Source of the DNA: Sphingobacterium sp. UBA5670
GTDB lineage: Bacteria > Bacteroidota > Bacteroidia > Sphingobacteriales > Sphingobacteriaceae
Length of the DNA: 64,000 bases
Reading direction: 5' to 3'
Assembly (NCBI RefSeq): GCF_002420705.1
Contig: NZ_DIIM01000018.1
Coordinates: 221,982 to 285,981, forward strand
The stretch's first letter is position 1. Every line of letters begins with the position of its first letter. The translations under genes were made by a program, and so were the position numbers. Of this stretch, positions 1 through 8,848 are shown piece after piece. The notes beneath the pieces are model-generated. The model made no database searches, was not told the DNA's origin, and worked only from the letters and a program-made list of their open reading frames with translations.

Positions 1-470
1 CAAGATTTGGTCCAAGGTTTGTAAACTTTCGCATATTTAGCCAACACTTCAGGTGTATCATATGCCGTATCCACTGTAATTGAATACAGCCTGACTTTCT
101 TATTCTGAATAAACCGATTAGCAATTTGATCCAATCGCTTAATCATTGTCCTTGATAAGGATGCATCCCTAGAGTACATCAGATGGACCACAGAAAGTGT
201 CGTATCGTTGTCCAATAAATGCACCTTCTTGCCGTCATAATTAACAAAATCAACAGCGGGTACAGTATGGTATATCGTGTCAGGGATATCTCTGCCCCAT
301 TTTCTATGGGTTGTCCCCGGTACTTCCTTTTTCCCAAAAATTGGTAAGGAAGCATAGCTATTAGAGCCGCTTTTATTTAGTATAAAATATAAAAATCCTG
401 GCAATAAAAGAATTACTGCCAGGATCAATATAGTTTTAATACCTTTCTTTTGTCCAGTATTATTATTCAT
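1..470 (-). CDS. SCO1/SenC-like membrane-anchored protein (partial, C-terminus outside window)
   Basis: The frame starts at ATG 470 and runs off the left edge after about 156 codons. Residues 12-32 form one membrane anchor. The middle resembles the SCO thioredoxin fold: a VDFVNYDGKKVHLLD strand pair, then VRLYSITVDTAYDTPEVLAKY, which matches the family's SI-VDP-x-DTPEVL motif. SCO proteins deliver copper to the CuA site of oxidase subunit II, and its place at the end of the cytochrome oxidase operon fits that job. The odd point is that the region where the family has CxxxC reads MYSRDASLSRT, with no cysteine. It may therefore be a copper-independent paralogue or redox/assembly factor. The conserved downstream histidine would lie outside the window. 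Confidence 0.75.
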   Translation of the reverse strand, partial: MNNNTGQKKGIKTILILAVILLLPGFLYFILNKSGSNSYASLPIFGKKEVPGTTHRKWGRDIPDTIYHTVPAVDFVNYDGKKVHLLDNDTTLSVVHLMYSRDASLSRTMIKRLDQIANRFIQNKKVRLYSITVDTAYDTPEVLAKYAKVYKPWTKS

Positions 471-482
471 TATCCACTTTGT

Positions 483-860
483 CTATTTATTTGGAAACAA
501 TTGATGCTCTTGAAAAGCACCCGCTAAGAAACCTCCTTCAACCAACATCAGGACAATAAAATAAATAATAAAAATAAAGACAATCGCAACGGTAACAATG
601 AAGCTCGACTTCTCGAATTTCAAGTGCATAAAAAATGCAACGATATAATAAGCTTTAACTAAAGTAAGTACGATGTAAATAGTATTTACCAACGCACCTT
701 TAGCCAAAATTTGCCAATGGTGTACAAAGCCCAATGCAATTAAGAACTCTAGACAAGTAAGCGCCAAAAGTACGCCAAATACTCTCCAGATGGCTTTTTT
801 ATCCATCCCACCTTCGTGAGCGTGCTCGCCATGAGCGATATTATCTTGATATTGTGACAT
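483..860 (-). CDS. Cytochrome c oxidase subunit IV family protein
   Basis: This is a 125-residue membrane protein with three hydrophobic segments (about residues 27-47, 56-78 and 85-107), as in the bacterial CtaF/CyoD-type small subunit. A short His-rich, charged N-terminus (HGEHAHEGG) precedes the first segment. The small subunit IV stabilises the heme-copper oxidase core and does not carry cofactors. It lies 27 bp downstream of a subunit III gene and just before the SCO-like gene, in the usual place at the end of a Bacteroidota aa3 oxidase operon. The assignment rests on length, topology and position more than on unique motifs. Confidence 0.85.
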   Translation of the reverse strand: MSQYQDNIAHGEHAHEGGMDKKAIWRVFGVLLALTCLEFLIALGFVHHWQILAKGALVNTIYIVLTLVKAYYIVAFFMHLKFEKSSFIVTVAIVFIFIIYFIVLMLVEGGFLAGAFQEHQLFPNK

Positions 861-887
861 AGCTATCTAAAATTATTTTTTTCGTAA

Positions 888-1622
888 TTAGATTAAGTAG
901 AAGAATGTAAATACGAATACCCACACCAAATCCACAAAGTGCCAATATAAACCTACCTTTTCGATCATAAGATAAGAACCACGGTTTTCGAATGTGTTAT
1001 TCAATGTCATACATAGAATGATGATATTTAAAATAATACCTACCGTAACGTGGAATCCGTGAAAACCGGTAATAGTAAAGAATAAGTTAGCAAATTGCAA
1101 AGCTGAAGTATAGGAAATGTCATGTGTGAAATATGGCATCAATGCTGTTTTAATTGCATCGCCTTCCAAACCAGTTGCAGGATTTTTACCGAACCAGAAA
1201 CCCATATGGTGTAAGTGAGTCCACTCAATAGCCTGACAACCTACGAAACAGATACCGCCCAGAATTGTCCATAACATCCATTTAACTACTTCATTCTTTT
1301 GATTACGGTGACCTGCCTCAACGGCCAAAACCATCGTTACAGAAGACATAATCAAAATAAATGTCATCAAACCGACAAATACCAATGGTTGACCATGCTC
1401 TGCGATCCCTGGAATAGATTGGAAGATCTTATCCGGATCAGGCCAAGTTGGATGAGAAAAGCGTTGTGCGCCATAATAAACCAAAAATGCAGAAAATGTG
1501 AAGGCATCCCCTACCAAGAAAAACCACATCATGATTTTTCCATACTCTAAGTTCCAAGGTGATTTTCCACCATTCCATGGACCAGTTTTTACCTTATCCA
1601 ATTGCGATACTGTTGTACTCAT
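888..1622 (-). CDS. Cytochrome c oxidase subunit III
   Basis: The product is 244 residues with about five transmembrane helices. Subunit III signatures are seen in the second half: FHGFHVTVGIILN and the C-terminal YWHFVDLVWVFVFTFFYL. The first helix region (WFFLVGDAFTFSAFLVYYG) carries the acidic residue normal in this subunit. Subunit III binds lipids near the proton-uptake path and protects subunit I from turnover damage. It sits 9 bp downstream of a second, shorter subunit III-type gene. Having two adjacent subunit III paralogues is common in Bacteroidota oxidase operons. Confidence 0.93.
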   Translation of the reverse strand: MSTTVSQLDKVKTGPWNGGKSPWNLEYGKIMMWFFLVGDAFTFSAFLVYYGAQRFSHPTWPDPDKIFQSIPGIAEHGQPLVFVGLMTFILIMSSVTMVLAVEAGHRNQKNEVVKWMLWTILGGICFVGCQAIEWTHLHHMGFWFGKNPATGLEGDAIKTALMPYFTHDISYTSALQFANLFFTITGFHGFHVTVGIILNIIILCMTLNNTFENRGSYLMIEKVGLYWHFVDLVWVFVFTFFYLI

Positions 1623-1631
1623 TGTTTACTA

Positions 1632-2213
1632 TTATTGATTCAAAAGTAAGAAAACATATATATAAATCCATAAAAGATCGAGAAAATGCCAAAAAATACT
1701 GGCAAGATCCATGCGGAAAAGATTGCCGTCCTTAGGAAGTTTATTAATTCCTATAATCGCGCCAATCAAAACGATCAAACCCGCAATAATATGCGCCAAG
1801 TGCATCCAGATAAAAACGTATATAAAAGATTGCGATGCGTTGTTATTTACAAAATAAACACCCCTATCGATCAATACATTCCAAGCATGAACTTGCAAAG
1901 CAAAAAATACGACTCCCAAAATAAAAGTTGCTATCAAAAACGACCGCTGTTTGGAAGACTCGCCATTTTTAGCCGCTTTATGTGCTAAAAACATCGTCAG
2001 ACTACTTACCACAATCACTATTGTACTATACAAAAGTGCGTTCGGCAATAAAGTCTTAATTCCTTTGTCCACCCCGCTCGCCGTATATACAATGAAACCA
2101 CTGGATAACGCAGCAAACATCATGAACATCCCCAACATACCCAACCACAGGTTGAACTTCTGGGCTTTTCTCTGTACTAACTTCTCGTCAGTCTGTACTT
2201 GTATATCTAACAT
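1632..2213 (-). CDS. Cytochrome c oxidase subunit III-like protein (short paralogue)
   Basis: The 193-residue protein has five predicted membrane helices and ends with SIFWHFLDLLWIYIYVFLLL, the same C-terminal helix pattern as the adjacent subunit III. WMHLAHIIAGLIVLIG matches the HxxH-type helix of the family. It lacks the first two helices of canonical seven-helix subunit III. Its ATG overlaps the TAA of the upstream heme O synthase by one base, so translation is probably coupled. It most likely occupies a second subunit III position in the oxidase. Whether it is essential or a stabilising accessory cannot be told from sequence. Confidence 0.9.
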   Translation of the reverse strand: MLDIQVQTDEKLVQRKAQKFNLWLGMLGMFMMFAALSSGFIVYTASGVDKGIKTLLPNALLYSTIVIVVSSLTMFLAHKAAKNGESSKQRSFLIATFILGVVFFALQVHAWNVLIDRGVYFVNNNASQSFIYVFIWMHLAHIIAGLIVLIGAIIGINKLPKDGNLFRMDLASIFWHFLDLLWIYIYVFLLLNQ

Positions 2214-3118
2214 TATTTCAACGGAATAAAGTTAAGCAATAATACGAGTTGTGTCACTGGCAAATAGATAAATGAGGTAAACATCACTTTCTTCGCTGAA
2301 GGAATATCACAATTCTTAAACAGCAAATAACCGTAATAACCAAACATCAATCCACCCACTACGGATACAATCGTAAACCAAATTCCACCAAAGCCAAAAT
2401 GATACGGTATAAAACCTGCCGGTATCATAAACAAGCCTGAAATGAATACCATAAAAGCTGATATCTTATCACGTTTTGTCGTCGGTAATAGGCGAAAACC
2501 AGCCAGTTTATAGTCATCATCCACCACCCAGGCAATTGCCCAAAAATGCGGAAACTGCCATAAAAACTGAATAGCAAACAACACAAAGGGAATAATAATA
2601 ATTGCTGCTTCGTTATGTCCACTATAGTAGGCTAAATCGTCTTGCGAAAAGGCTGCATAATATCCAATTAATGGCGGAAATGCACCCGGAAACGCTCCGA
2701 CAAACACTGCTATTGGCGACTTTCTTTTTAATGGGGTGTAGATAAATGCATAAAGAAGGATACAGAAAACAGATAGCAGACCAGCGACAAAATTTAAACG
2801 AACCAGTACCAAGGTTCCTAAGATGCCCATAAAGACACTCAGTACCAAAGCTTGTCCAGTTGTCATTCGGCCGGAAGGTAAAGGCCTGTCCTCTGTACGT
2901 TTCATTAGTTTATCCAAATCCTTTTCAATGATCTCATTAAATCCGTTCGCAGAACCTGTAACAAGGAAACCGCCAACGGTCAATAAGAACCAATTGAACC
3001 AGAATATATCACCCTGTTGTTTTGATCCTATCAGAAAAGCAATTGACGCAGAAAATACCACGGTCAACGTAAGTCTCAACTTAACAAGCTTTTTAAAATC
3101 TGAAATAAATTCTTTCAT
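2213..3118 (-). CDS. ctaB: Protoheme IX farnesyltransferase (heme O synthase)
   Basis: This UbiA-family prenyltransferase adds a farnesyl group to heme B to make heme O in the inner membrane. The first aspartate-rich motif is seen as NGFNEIIEKDLDKLMKRTEDRPLPSG (the N-x-x-x-D-x-x-x-D type), and the second lies in the VVDDDYKLAGFRLLP region. About eight helices are present. I chose ATG 3118 (301 residues) over the GTG at 3157: an AGGAGG ribosome site lies about 12 bases before it, and the family normally begins with a short KLVKLRLT-like stretch. It follows heme A synthase, so the two steps of heme A production are encoded together. Confidence 0.95.
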   Translation of the reverse strand: MKEFISDFKKLVKLRLTLTVVFSASIAFLIGSKQQGDIFWFNWFLLTVGGFLVTGSANGFNEIIEKDLDKLMKRTEDRPLPSGRMTTGQALVLSVFMGILGTLVLVRLNFVAGLLSVFCILLYAFIYTPLKRKSPIAVFVGAFPGAFPPLIGYYAAFSQDDLAYYSGHNEAAIIIIPFVLFAIQFLWQFPHFWAIAWVVDDDYKLAGFRLLPTTKRDKISAFMVFISGLFMIPAGFIPYHFGFGGIWFTIVSVVGGLMFGYYGYLLFKNCDIPSAKKVMFTSFIYLPVTQLVLLLNFIPLK

Positions 3119-3191
3119 AACTAAAAGAGACCTCCTACTATCAGTGTAATTAAACACGTACTTTTAAACATAAACATCCCGAATTCCAAGA

Positions 3192-4235
3192 TTAATGCCT
3201 TTGCTTGTTTAACAATAACAATAGGTAGAATTGCGCGCCAAATAATAAGGTGGCAACAACCAAATGTGTTGTCTGTGCAAATGCAGGTATTGCAAATCGA
3301 GCTAAGATAATTCCTGATAGCATTTGGATACCCACTAGAGTCAATGCGATTAAAGCAAATTTATATTGCTTAGAACCCGTATTAAAACTTGTGCGGACCA
3401 AAAAGAATAATACAATAACTAAAATCAAAGAACAATACGCCAACCAGCGATGTAACTCAAACTGTTGGCCAATAGTTGTTATAAAATCAGTCCGGGCAAT
3501 CGTAGAACCAGTTAATAAATCAACCTCTTCACGAACCCCCGTTCCGACAATTACTTGCGTTAGCATCAGCAAAATAGAAGCGATGGCAAGCCCTTTTAAT
3601 ATACCCAAAGAACGATTGACCAAAATGGTCTTGTTGCGCAAAGTAACCGCTTTGAAATAAGTATAAATACTAATACAAACGATTACGATGGCTAAGAGCA
3701 TATGTACTGTAATAATCCAAGGCATCAAATTGGTCGATACGACAATCGAGCCGAGCCAAGCCTGGAGTACTACAACAAAAAGATTAATCACTGACCATAC
3801 AACGATCGAACTTTTTGATTTCAAATATGTGAAAGAATAAATAGCCGTAAATAACAAACAGAATCCCGAAACAACGCCTACCAAACGATTGATATACTCC
3901 GTCCAGGTTTTTGCAACATTAAACTCCTCATGCTGTAAAATACTCTTGTCGGTACGAAGCTTGTAAGCCATTTCTTTATCGCCGAAAAATTCGACAATCC
4001 GTGCGAAACGTTCGTTCTTTTTTGCTCTTCCTTCAATATAATGCTGTTCATATCCCTGAGGTAATTGAGAAATATCCGTTGGTGGAATAATACGGTTAAA
4101 ACATCTTGGCCAATCTGGGCATCCCATTCCTGACCCTGTACTCCGAACCACTCCGCCAGCAATAATGACCAAAAACAATACGATGATCGTGATAAAATTG
4201 GTCTTTATAAATCGCTTCTCAGCTGCTGGAAACAT
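3192..4235 (-). CDS. ctaA: Heme A synthase (COX15/CtaA family)
   Basis: The enzyme oxidises the methyl group of heme O to the formyl group of heme A, the cofactor of aa3 oxidase. The 347-residue protein has eight helices, in the two four-helix halves typical of COX15. Motifs seen are GGVVRSTGSGMGCPDWPRCF at about residues 27-46 and VGTGVREEVD in the second half, with histidines in TEYINRLVGVV-like and ELHRWLAY segments as heme ligands. The first-loop cysteine pair sits in GCPDWPRCF. It is separated from coxA by a hairpin that may end or attenuate the upstream transcript. Confidence 0.95.
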   Translation of the reverse strand: MFPAAEKRFIKTNFITIIVLFLVIIAGGVVRSTGSGMGCPDWPRCFNRIIPPTDISQLPQGYEQHYIEGRAKKNERFARIVEFFGDKEMAYKLRTDKSILQHEEFNVAKTWTEYINRLVGVVSGFCLLFTAIYSFTYLKSKSSIVVWSVINLFVVVLQAWLGSIVVSTNLMPWIITVHMLLAIVIVCISIYTYFKAVTLRNKTILVNRSLGILKGLAIASILLMLTQVIVGTGVREEVDLLTGSTIARTDFITTIGQQFELHRWLAYCSLILVIVLFFLVRTSFNTGSKQYKFALIALTLVGIQMLSGIILARFAIPAFAQTTHLVVATLLFGAQFYLLLLLNKQRH

Positions 4236-4269
4236 AATACTACCCCTACCTCTTAAAATACAAACTTGT

Positions 4270-4301
4270 AAAAATAGAGCAGGAATCCCCTACTCTATTT
4301 T
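4270..4301 (-). terminator. Terminator-like hairpin between coxA and ctaA
   Basis: On the minus strand, a stem of AAAATAGAGTAGG pairs with CCTGCTCTATTTT (one mismatch, about 5-base loop) and is followed directly by a U-run. It sits after the coxA stop codon and 35 bases before ctaA. It may end the act-cox structural transcript or let only part of it continue into the heme A genes. Confidence 0.7.
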
Positions 4302-4312
4302 ATACTATTTTA

Positions 4313-6184
4313 TTAGTCTTTTCTACCATTTTGCGCGTTCCATTCTGCTTGGATACGCTCAGCTTCCTCATCTCCTTCGAAATCATGAGGCAAATTAGAA
4401 CTCATCGTTTCAGAGAAAGGAACACTTTGAGGAATAAAATCCTCACCATGACCTGGCTTACTATAGTCATATGGCCAACGGTGTACTGTCGGGATCTCTC
4501 CTGGCCAGTTACCGTGGATATGCTCTACTGGAGTAGTCCATTCCAATGTATTTGATTGCCAAGGGTTTTGTGGTGCTTTTTTACCAAAGAAAATCGATGT
4601 AAAGAAGTTCCATAGGAAAGCTACCTGACCTAAAGCAGCAATAATTGCAGCCCAAGTAACCAATTGATTGACAGAAACCCATTTTGCCATGAAAGCAAAT
4701 TCTGTAAACGCATAGTAACGACGTGGCACACCATCAATACCCATAAAGTGCATTGGGAAAAATACCATGTAAGCACCAACAAAAGTCAACCAAAAGTGTA
4801 AATAACCCAGTTTGGTGTTCATCATACGACCAAACATCTTAGGATACCAGTGGTAAACACCACAAAGCATACCGAAGATTGAAGCTGACCCCATAACCAA
4901 GTGGAAGTGGGCAACAACAAAATAAGTATCGTGTAAGTTGATATCTAAAGCCGCGTTACCTAAGAACAATCCTGTCAAACCACCAGAGATAAAGAATGAT
5001 ACCAAACCGATAGCAAACATCATCGCTGGAGTGAAACGGATATTACCTTTCCACAACGTTGCAAGATAGTTAAACGCTTTTACAGCAGAAGGAACCGCGA
5101 TAATCAATGTTGTTATCATAAATACACCACCTAAGAAAGGATTCATACCCGTTACAAACATGTGGTGACCCCATACGATAAACGATAATACAGTGATACC
5201 GATCAACGAATAAACCATCGCATGGTAACCAAAGATTGGTTTACGTGAGTTGGTCGCAATAACTTCAGAAGTTAAACCTAAAGCAGGCATAACAACGATA
5301 TATACCTCAGGGTGACCTAAGAACCAGAACAAGTGTTGGAACAAGATTGGTGAACCACCTTCATTTGGTAAAATTTGTCCTTGAACAACAAGATCCGACA
5401 AATAGAATGATGTACCAGCAGCACGGTCAAAAATCAACAGAACAACCGCTGAAACCAATACCGGGAACGACAACATACCTACGATAGCCGTTAGAAAGAA
5501 CGCCCAGATTGTCAAAGGCATTTTCCATAAATCCATTCCTTTTGTACGCATGTTCAAAATTGTACTCACATAGTTAATACCACCGATCAACTGTGAAGCT
5601 ACAAATAGAACCATACTCACTAACCATAAAGTCATACCAGTCGCAGATCCAGCGATTGCGGTAGGTACAGCCGATAATGGCGGGTAGATTGTCCAACCAG
5701 CAGAAGCAGGTCCACTTTCTACGAAGAACGATGCAACCATAATTACCGATGCTACGAAGAACAACCAGTAAGATAACATGTTCATAAAAGGAGATGCCAT
5801 ATCGCGTGCTCCGATTTGATATGGAATCAATAAGTTACTAAAAGTACCTGATAGACCAGCCGTTAATACGAAGAATACCATGACGGTACCGTGAATGGTC
5901 ACCAAGGAAAGGAAAAACTCCGGTTTTATACGACCACCTTCAGCCCATTTACCTAAGAATACTTCTAATATAGGGAACTCTTTATCCGGCCATGCTAATT
6001 GGATACGGAATAATACTGATAAAAGCATCGCAAAAACTGCCATGATGATACCAGTGATCAAGAATTGCTTAGCAATCATCTTGTGGTCACCAGAAAAAAT
6101 ATACTTTCTGATGAATGACTCCTCGTGATGATGTCCGTGCGAATCGTGATGTTCAGCGCTATGCGATATTACTGTACTTGACAT
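4313..6184 (-). CDS. ctaD: Cytochrome c oxidase subunit I
   Basis: This is the catalytic heme-copper subunit, 623 residues from ATG 6184. The TTG six codons upstream is a poor alternative. Ligand motifs are all present: TIHGTVMVFFV for low-spin heme, FWFLGHPEVYIVVMPALG with the CuB histidine and cross-linked tyrosine, WGHHMFVTGM for the other two CuB histidines, and DTYFVVAHFHLVMG for the two hemes. About twelve helices are seen plus a polar C-terminal tail. The N-terminus is His-rich (SAEHHDSHGHHHEE). It reduces O2 to water and pumps protons. It lies 28 bp after subunit II. Confidence 0.97.
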   Translation of the reverse strand: MSSTVISHSAEHHDSHGHHHEESFIRKYIFSGDHKMIAKQFLITGIIMAVFAMLLSVLFRIQLAWPDKEFPILEVFLGKWAEGGRIKPEFFLSLVTIHGTVMVFFVLTAGLSGTFSNLLIPYQIGARDMASPFMNMLSYWLFFVASVIMVASFFVESGPASAGWTIYPPLSAVPTAIAGSATGMTLWLVSMVLFVASQLIGGINYVSTILNMRTKGMDLWKMPLTIWAFFLTAIVGMLSFPVLVSAVVLLIFDRAAGTSFYLSDLVVQGQILPNEGGSPILFQHLFWFLGHPEVYIVVMPALGLTSEVIATNSRKPIFGYHAMVYSLIGITVLSFIVWGHHMFVTGMNPFLGGVFMITTLIIAVPSAVKAFNYLATLWKGNIRFTPAMMFAIGLVSFFISGGLTGLFLGNAALDINLHDTYFVVAHFHLVMGSASIFGMLCGVYHWYPKMFGRMMNTKLGYLHFWLTFVGAYMVFFPMHFMGIDGVPRRYYAFTEFAFMAKWVSVNQLVTWAAIIAALGQVAFLWNFFTSIFFGKKAPQNPWQSNTLEWTTPVEHIHGNWPGEIPTVHRWPYDYSKPGHGEDFIPQSVPFSETMSSNLPHDFEGDEEAERIQAEWNAQNGRKD

Positions 6185-6212
6185 ATTCGATTTTATATTC
6201 AAAAATTCTTAA

Positions 6213-7550
6213 TTAGTTCAAAGATGCTGTAACTTGTACGCTATCCTTTTTCACGTTAGCTGTTTTACCACTGAACTCTTTTTGCAAATCTTCAGTAAAA
6301 TACTTGTTTTGTTTAGCTAACCACTCTTTATATTTCTCTTCCGTTACGACAACCACTTTCTTTTGCATGTTGTAGTGACCAGATCCACAAATCTTGTTAC
6401 ACAACATCACGAAGTCATAGTTATAATCACCCAAACGATCACGCATCTCTTCTGTTGTAACAGTAGGTGTGAACTGGAAGTAGTTGGTCATTCCTGGTAC
6501 CGCATTGATCTGAACACGGAAATCAGGAATATAGAAAGAGTGAATAATATCTTTTGAAACGATATGGAAACGAACTGGCTTGTTTACAGGCAACCAGATT
6601 TCAGATCCTTGAATGTCATCCCAAGAATTTTTATCATTAAAGTCAATACCGTAAGGATTGGTTGGTGTCGTCATTTTATAATTACGTTTACCAATAATCC
6701 CATCTGAACCAGCGTAACGGACATTCCATTGGAACTGCTCGCCTAATACCTCAACTTGTAATGCTGATTTTTGAAGATCTTCAGGAATATTTGTGATCGA
6801 TCTCCATGTAAAGAAACCGAACAATACCAATACTGTCAAAACAACAGCCGGAACAATTGTCCACAATTTCTCGATTGCATTGTTATGTGGATAATAATAA
6901 GCCTGACGTTTTGCACGCATGCGGTACAAGAATGTAAATGTCATCAACAAAATGTGCGTGATAACCAATACAAATGTTGTAATTGCTGTCGTAATGATAA
7001 ACATGGTATCAATACGCTCACCGTGCTCAGTTACTGCCGATCTCCAATAAGCCGCTCCCCAGTGTACATATGACCAATATACACCGTAAAGGAATACAAC
7101 CAAGAAAATGAATAACAATGCAGATTGAAATGTGTTATTCGCAAACGGATTGTATTTACCGTTCATCTTTCTTGTCAATTCATAGATCGAAAGTACTTTA
7201 CCGATAACGGCAACAACTGTACATATAACCAAGAATAACAACACATAATATGTGAAGTTTTTATAAACCTGAGGGTCTATTTGCTTCACTTCTTCAACAG
7301 CAGGAGCAGCAGCACTAGCTTCAGTAGAAGAGCTAGCAGATGCAACAGCAGCAGTACCTGCTGCCGCTGTTGTATCTTTTGCAACCGAATCCGTCGCCGC
7401 AGGGGCAGCTACCGCTGTAGTCGCCACTTTAGCAGAATCAGATGCTACTGTATCTTGTTGACTTGCAAGGATAGGAGTCGCAAAAAGCAATCCTAGTGCA
7501 AGCACAAAACCCGAGATGGATTTGAATCTATTATTTAATTTAAAGCTCAT
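6213..7550 (-). CDS. ctaC: Cytochrome c oxidase subunit II (CuA subunit)
   Basis: Start ATG 7550 gives 445 residues beginning MSFKLNNRF with a signal peptide. The longer frame from 7619 would overlap actF and add a basic, non-signal leader. An Ala/Thr/Ser-rich linker follows (about residues 30-95), then three hydrophobic segments and the cupredoxin domain. CuA ligands are seen in IIHSFYIPDFRVQ and MLCNKICGSGHYNM. In the latter the usual Glu between the cysteines is Lys, which is tolerated because that residue coordinates through its backbone. The subunit takes electrons from cytochrome c domains of the Act complex. The extra N-terminal helix and low-complexity linker are typical of Bacteroidota forms. 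Confidence 0.95.
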   Translation of the reverse strand: MSFKLNNRFKSISGFVLALGLLFATPILASQQDTVASDSAKVATTAVAAPAATDSVAKDTTAAAGTAAVASASSSTEASAAAPAVEEVKQIDPQVYKNFTYYVLLFLVICTVVAVIGKVLSIYELTRKMNGKYNPFANNTFQSALLFIFLVVFLYGVYWSYVHWGAAYWRSAVTEHGERIDTMFIITTAITTFVLVITHILLMTFTFLYRMRAKRQAYYYPHNNAIEKLWTIVPAVVLTVLVLFGFFTWRSITNIPEDLQKSALQVEVLGEQFQWNVRYAGSDGIIGKRNYKMTTPTNPYGIDFNDKNSWDDIQGSEIWLPVNKPVRFHIVSKDIIHSFYIPDFRVQINAVPGMTNYFQFTPTVTTEEMRDRLGDYNYDFVMLCNKICGSGHYNMQKKVVVVTEEKYKEWLAKQNKYFTEDLQKEFSGKTANVKKDSVQVTASLN

Positions 7551-7593
7551 TTCTTTTATAACGTTTTTACGTAACCTTCCTTTAAAAGTGAAA

Positions 7594-8829
7594 CTATATC
7601 TGGTGATGCAAACTCTCATCCAAGAAAGGATGATTTTTAGGCACCAATGCTTGTTTACTCAATTTACTCATCACTAAGAAGATGAACAAACCTAAGAAAC
7701 CAAGTGCAGTTCCGATTTCAATGATACCAAATCCTCTGTGTTCCGCTACAGTACCAGGCATAATCATGATGTAATAATCAAGCCAGTGACCAGCTAACAA
7801 TAGAATGCCGACGAATAACATTACGTTTTGTTTACGTTTCGCATCGCGGTCCACCAATAATAACAATGGTGCCACAAAGTTAATGATAATACTCAACCAA
7901 AACCAAGGTTTGTATTCTGGTTCCCAACGTTTGTAGAAATAAACTGTTTCTTCAGGAATGTTTGAATACCAAATCAACATGAATTGTGCAAACCAAACGT
8001 AAGTCCAAAAGATCGAGAAACCGAACATCAATTTACCTAAATCGTGCAAATGATTTTCGTTTACCCAGTTCATATATCCAGCTTTCTTCAATACAACAAC
8101 GATGATCGTGATACATGATATACCGCTAACCCACATTGCTGCAAAGTTATACCAACCAAACATCGTCGAAAACCAGTGTGCTTCTAATGACATTACTGTA
8201 TCAAAAGACCAGATCGGAGTAGTAAAACCAAAGATAACCAAGAAGATTGCAGACAATTTGAATGACTTTTTATAAGAAGCCAATCCGCCTTCTAAATCCT
8301 CCTTATAAGAAAGTTTCGCAAAAATAACAGCAAAAATGCTATATGTACCCATAAATACAACTTGACGGATCAAGAAGAATGGAACATTTAAATAAGCAGA
8401 TTTACCTGCGATAATAGGGTCAAAATTTGTACTATGCGGATCAGTGATACCGTCTGCATTCCAGTGATGATATAAGTTATGTGTAGTTAAACCTAAACCT
8501 ACGATAACCAATAAAATCAATGAAGCAATTGGTAAAACACCCGCCATAGCCTGAGGTATACGTACCAAACCTGCAGACCATGCAGATTGTGTTACATATT
8601 GCAAGGCAACAAAGAATGTTCCAGCTGCGCATACACATGTAAAGTAATAACCCATCAATAACAAGTTGGCATATGTACGCTCTACAGTAACGTGATCGCC
8701 CGAAAGCAACCCGAAAGCTACAGCAGCTACGCCTAGTACAACAGCGACAATACTGAACATTTTAGCTTTGCCAGCAAACTCGTATCGCTCGTTGAAATTA
8801 TAATCGTGATGATGACTGTGAGTTCCCAT
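7594..8829 (-). CDS. actF: Alternative Complex III subunit ActF (NrfD-like membrane protein)
   Basis: A 411-residue membrane protein with about ten helices, annotated in the family as quinol:cytochrome c oxidoreductase quinone-binding subunit 2. It begins with a His-rich leader (MGTHSHHHDYNF). Helix motifs such as WSFDTVMSLEAHWFSTMFGWY and FWTYVWFAQFMLIWYSNIPEE are characteristic of ActF. ActF pairs with ActC in the membrane and is thought to share in quinol binding or proton movement. It lies 19 bp after actE and directly upstream of oxidase subunit II, so the two respiratory complexes are encoded in series. Confidence 0.93.
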   Translation of the reverse strand: MGTHSHHHDYNFNERYEFAGKAKMFSIVAVVLGVAAVAFGLLSGDHVTVERTYANLLLMGYYFTCVCAAGTFFVALQYVTQSAWSAGLVRIPQAMAGVLPIASLILLVIVGLGLTTHNLYHHWNADGITDPHSTNFDPIIAGKSAYLNVPFFLIRQVVFMGTYSIFAVIFAKLSYKEDLEGGLASYKKSFKLSAIFLVIFGFTTPIWSFDTVMSLEAHWFSTMFGWYNFAAMWVSGISCITIIVVVLKKAGYMNWVNENHLHDLGKLMFGFSIFWTYVWFAQFMLIWYSNIPEETVYFYKRWEPEYKPWFWLSIIINFVAPLLLLVDRDAKRKQNVMLFVGILLLAGHWLDYYIMIMPGTVAEHRGFGIIEIGTALGFLGLFIFLVMSKLSKQALVPKNHPFLDESLHHQI

Positions 8830-8848
8830 TTATATATCTGATGTTAGA

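Noticed and set aside
7551..7619. Longer N-terminus for oxidase subunit II
   Set aside because: It overlaps the end of actF and adds a basic leader in front of a good signal peptide that starts at 7550.
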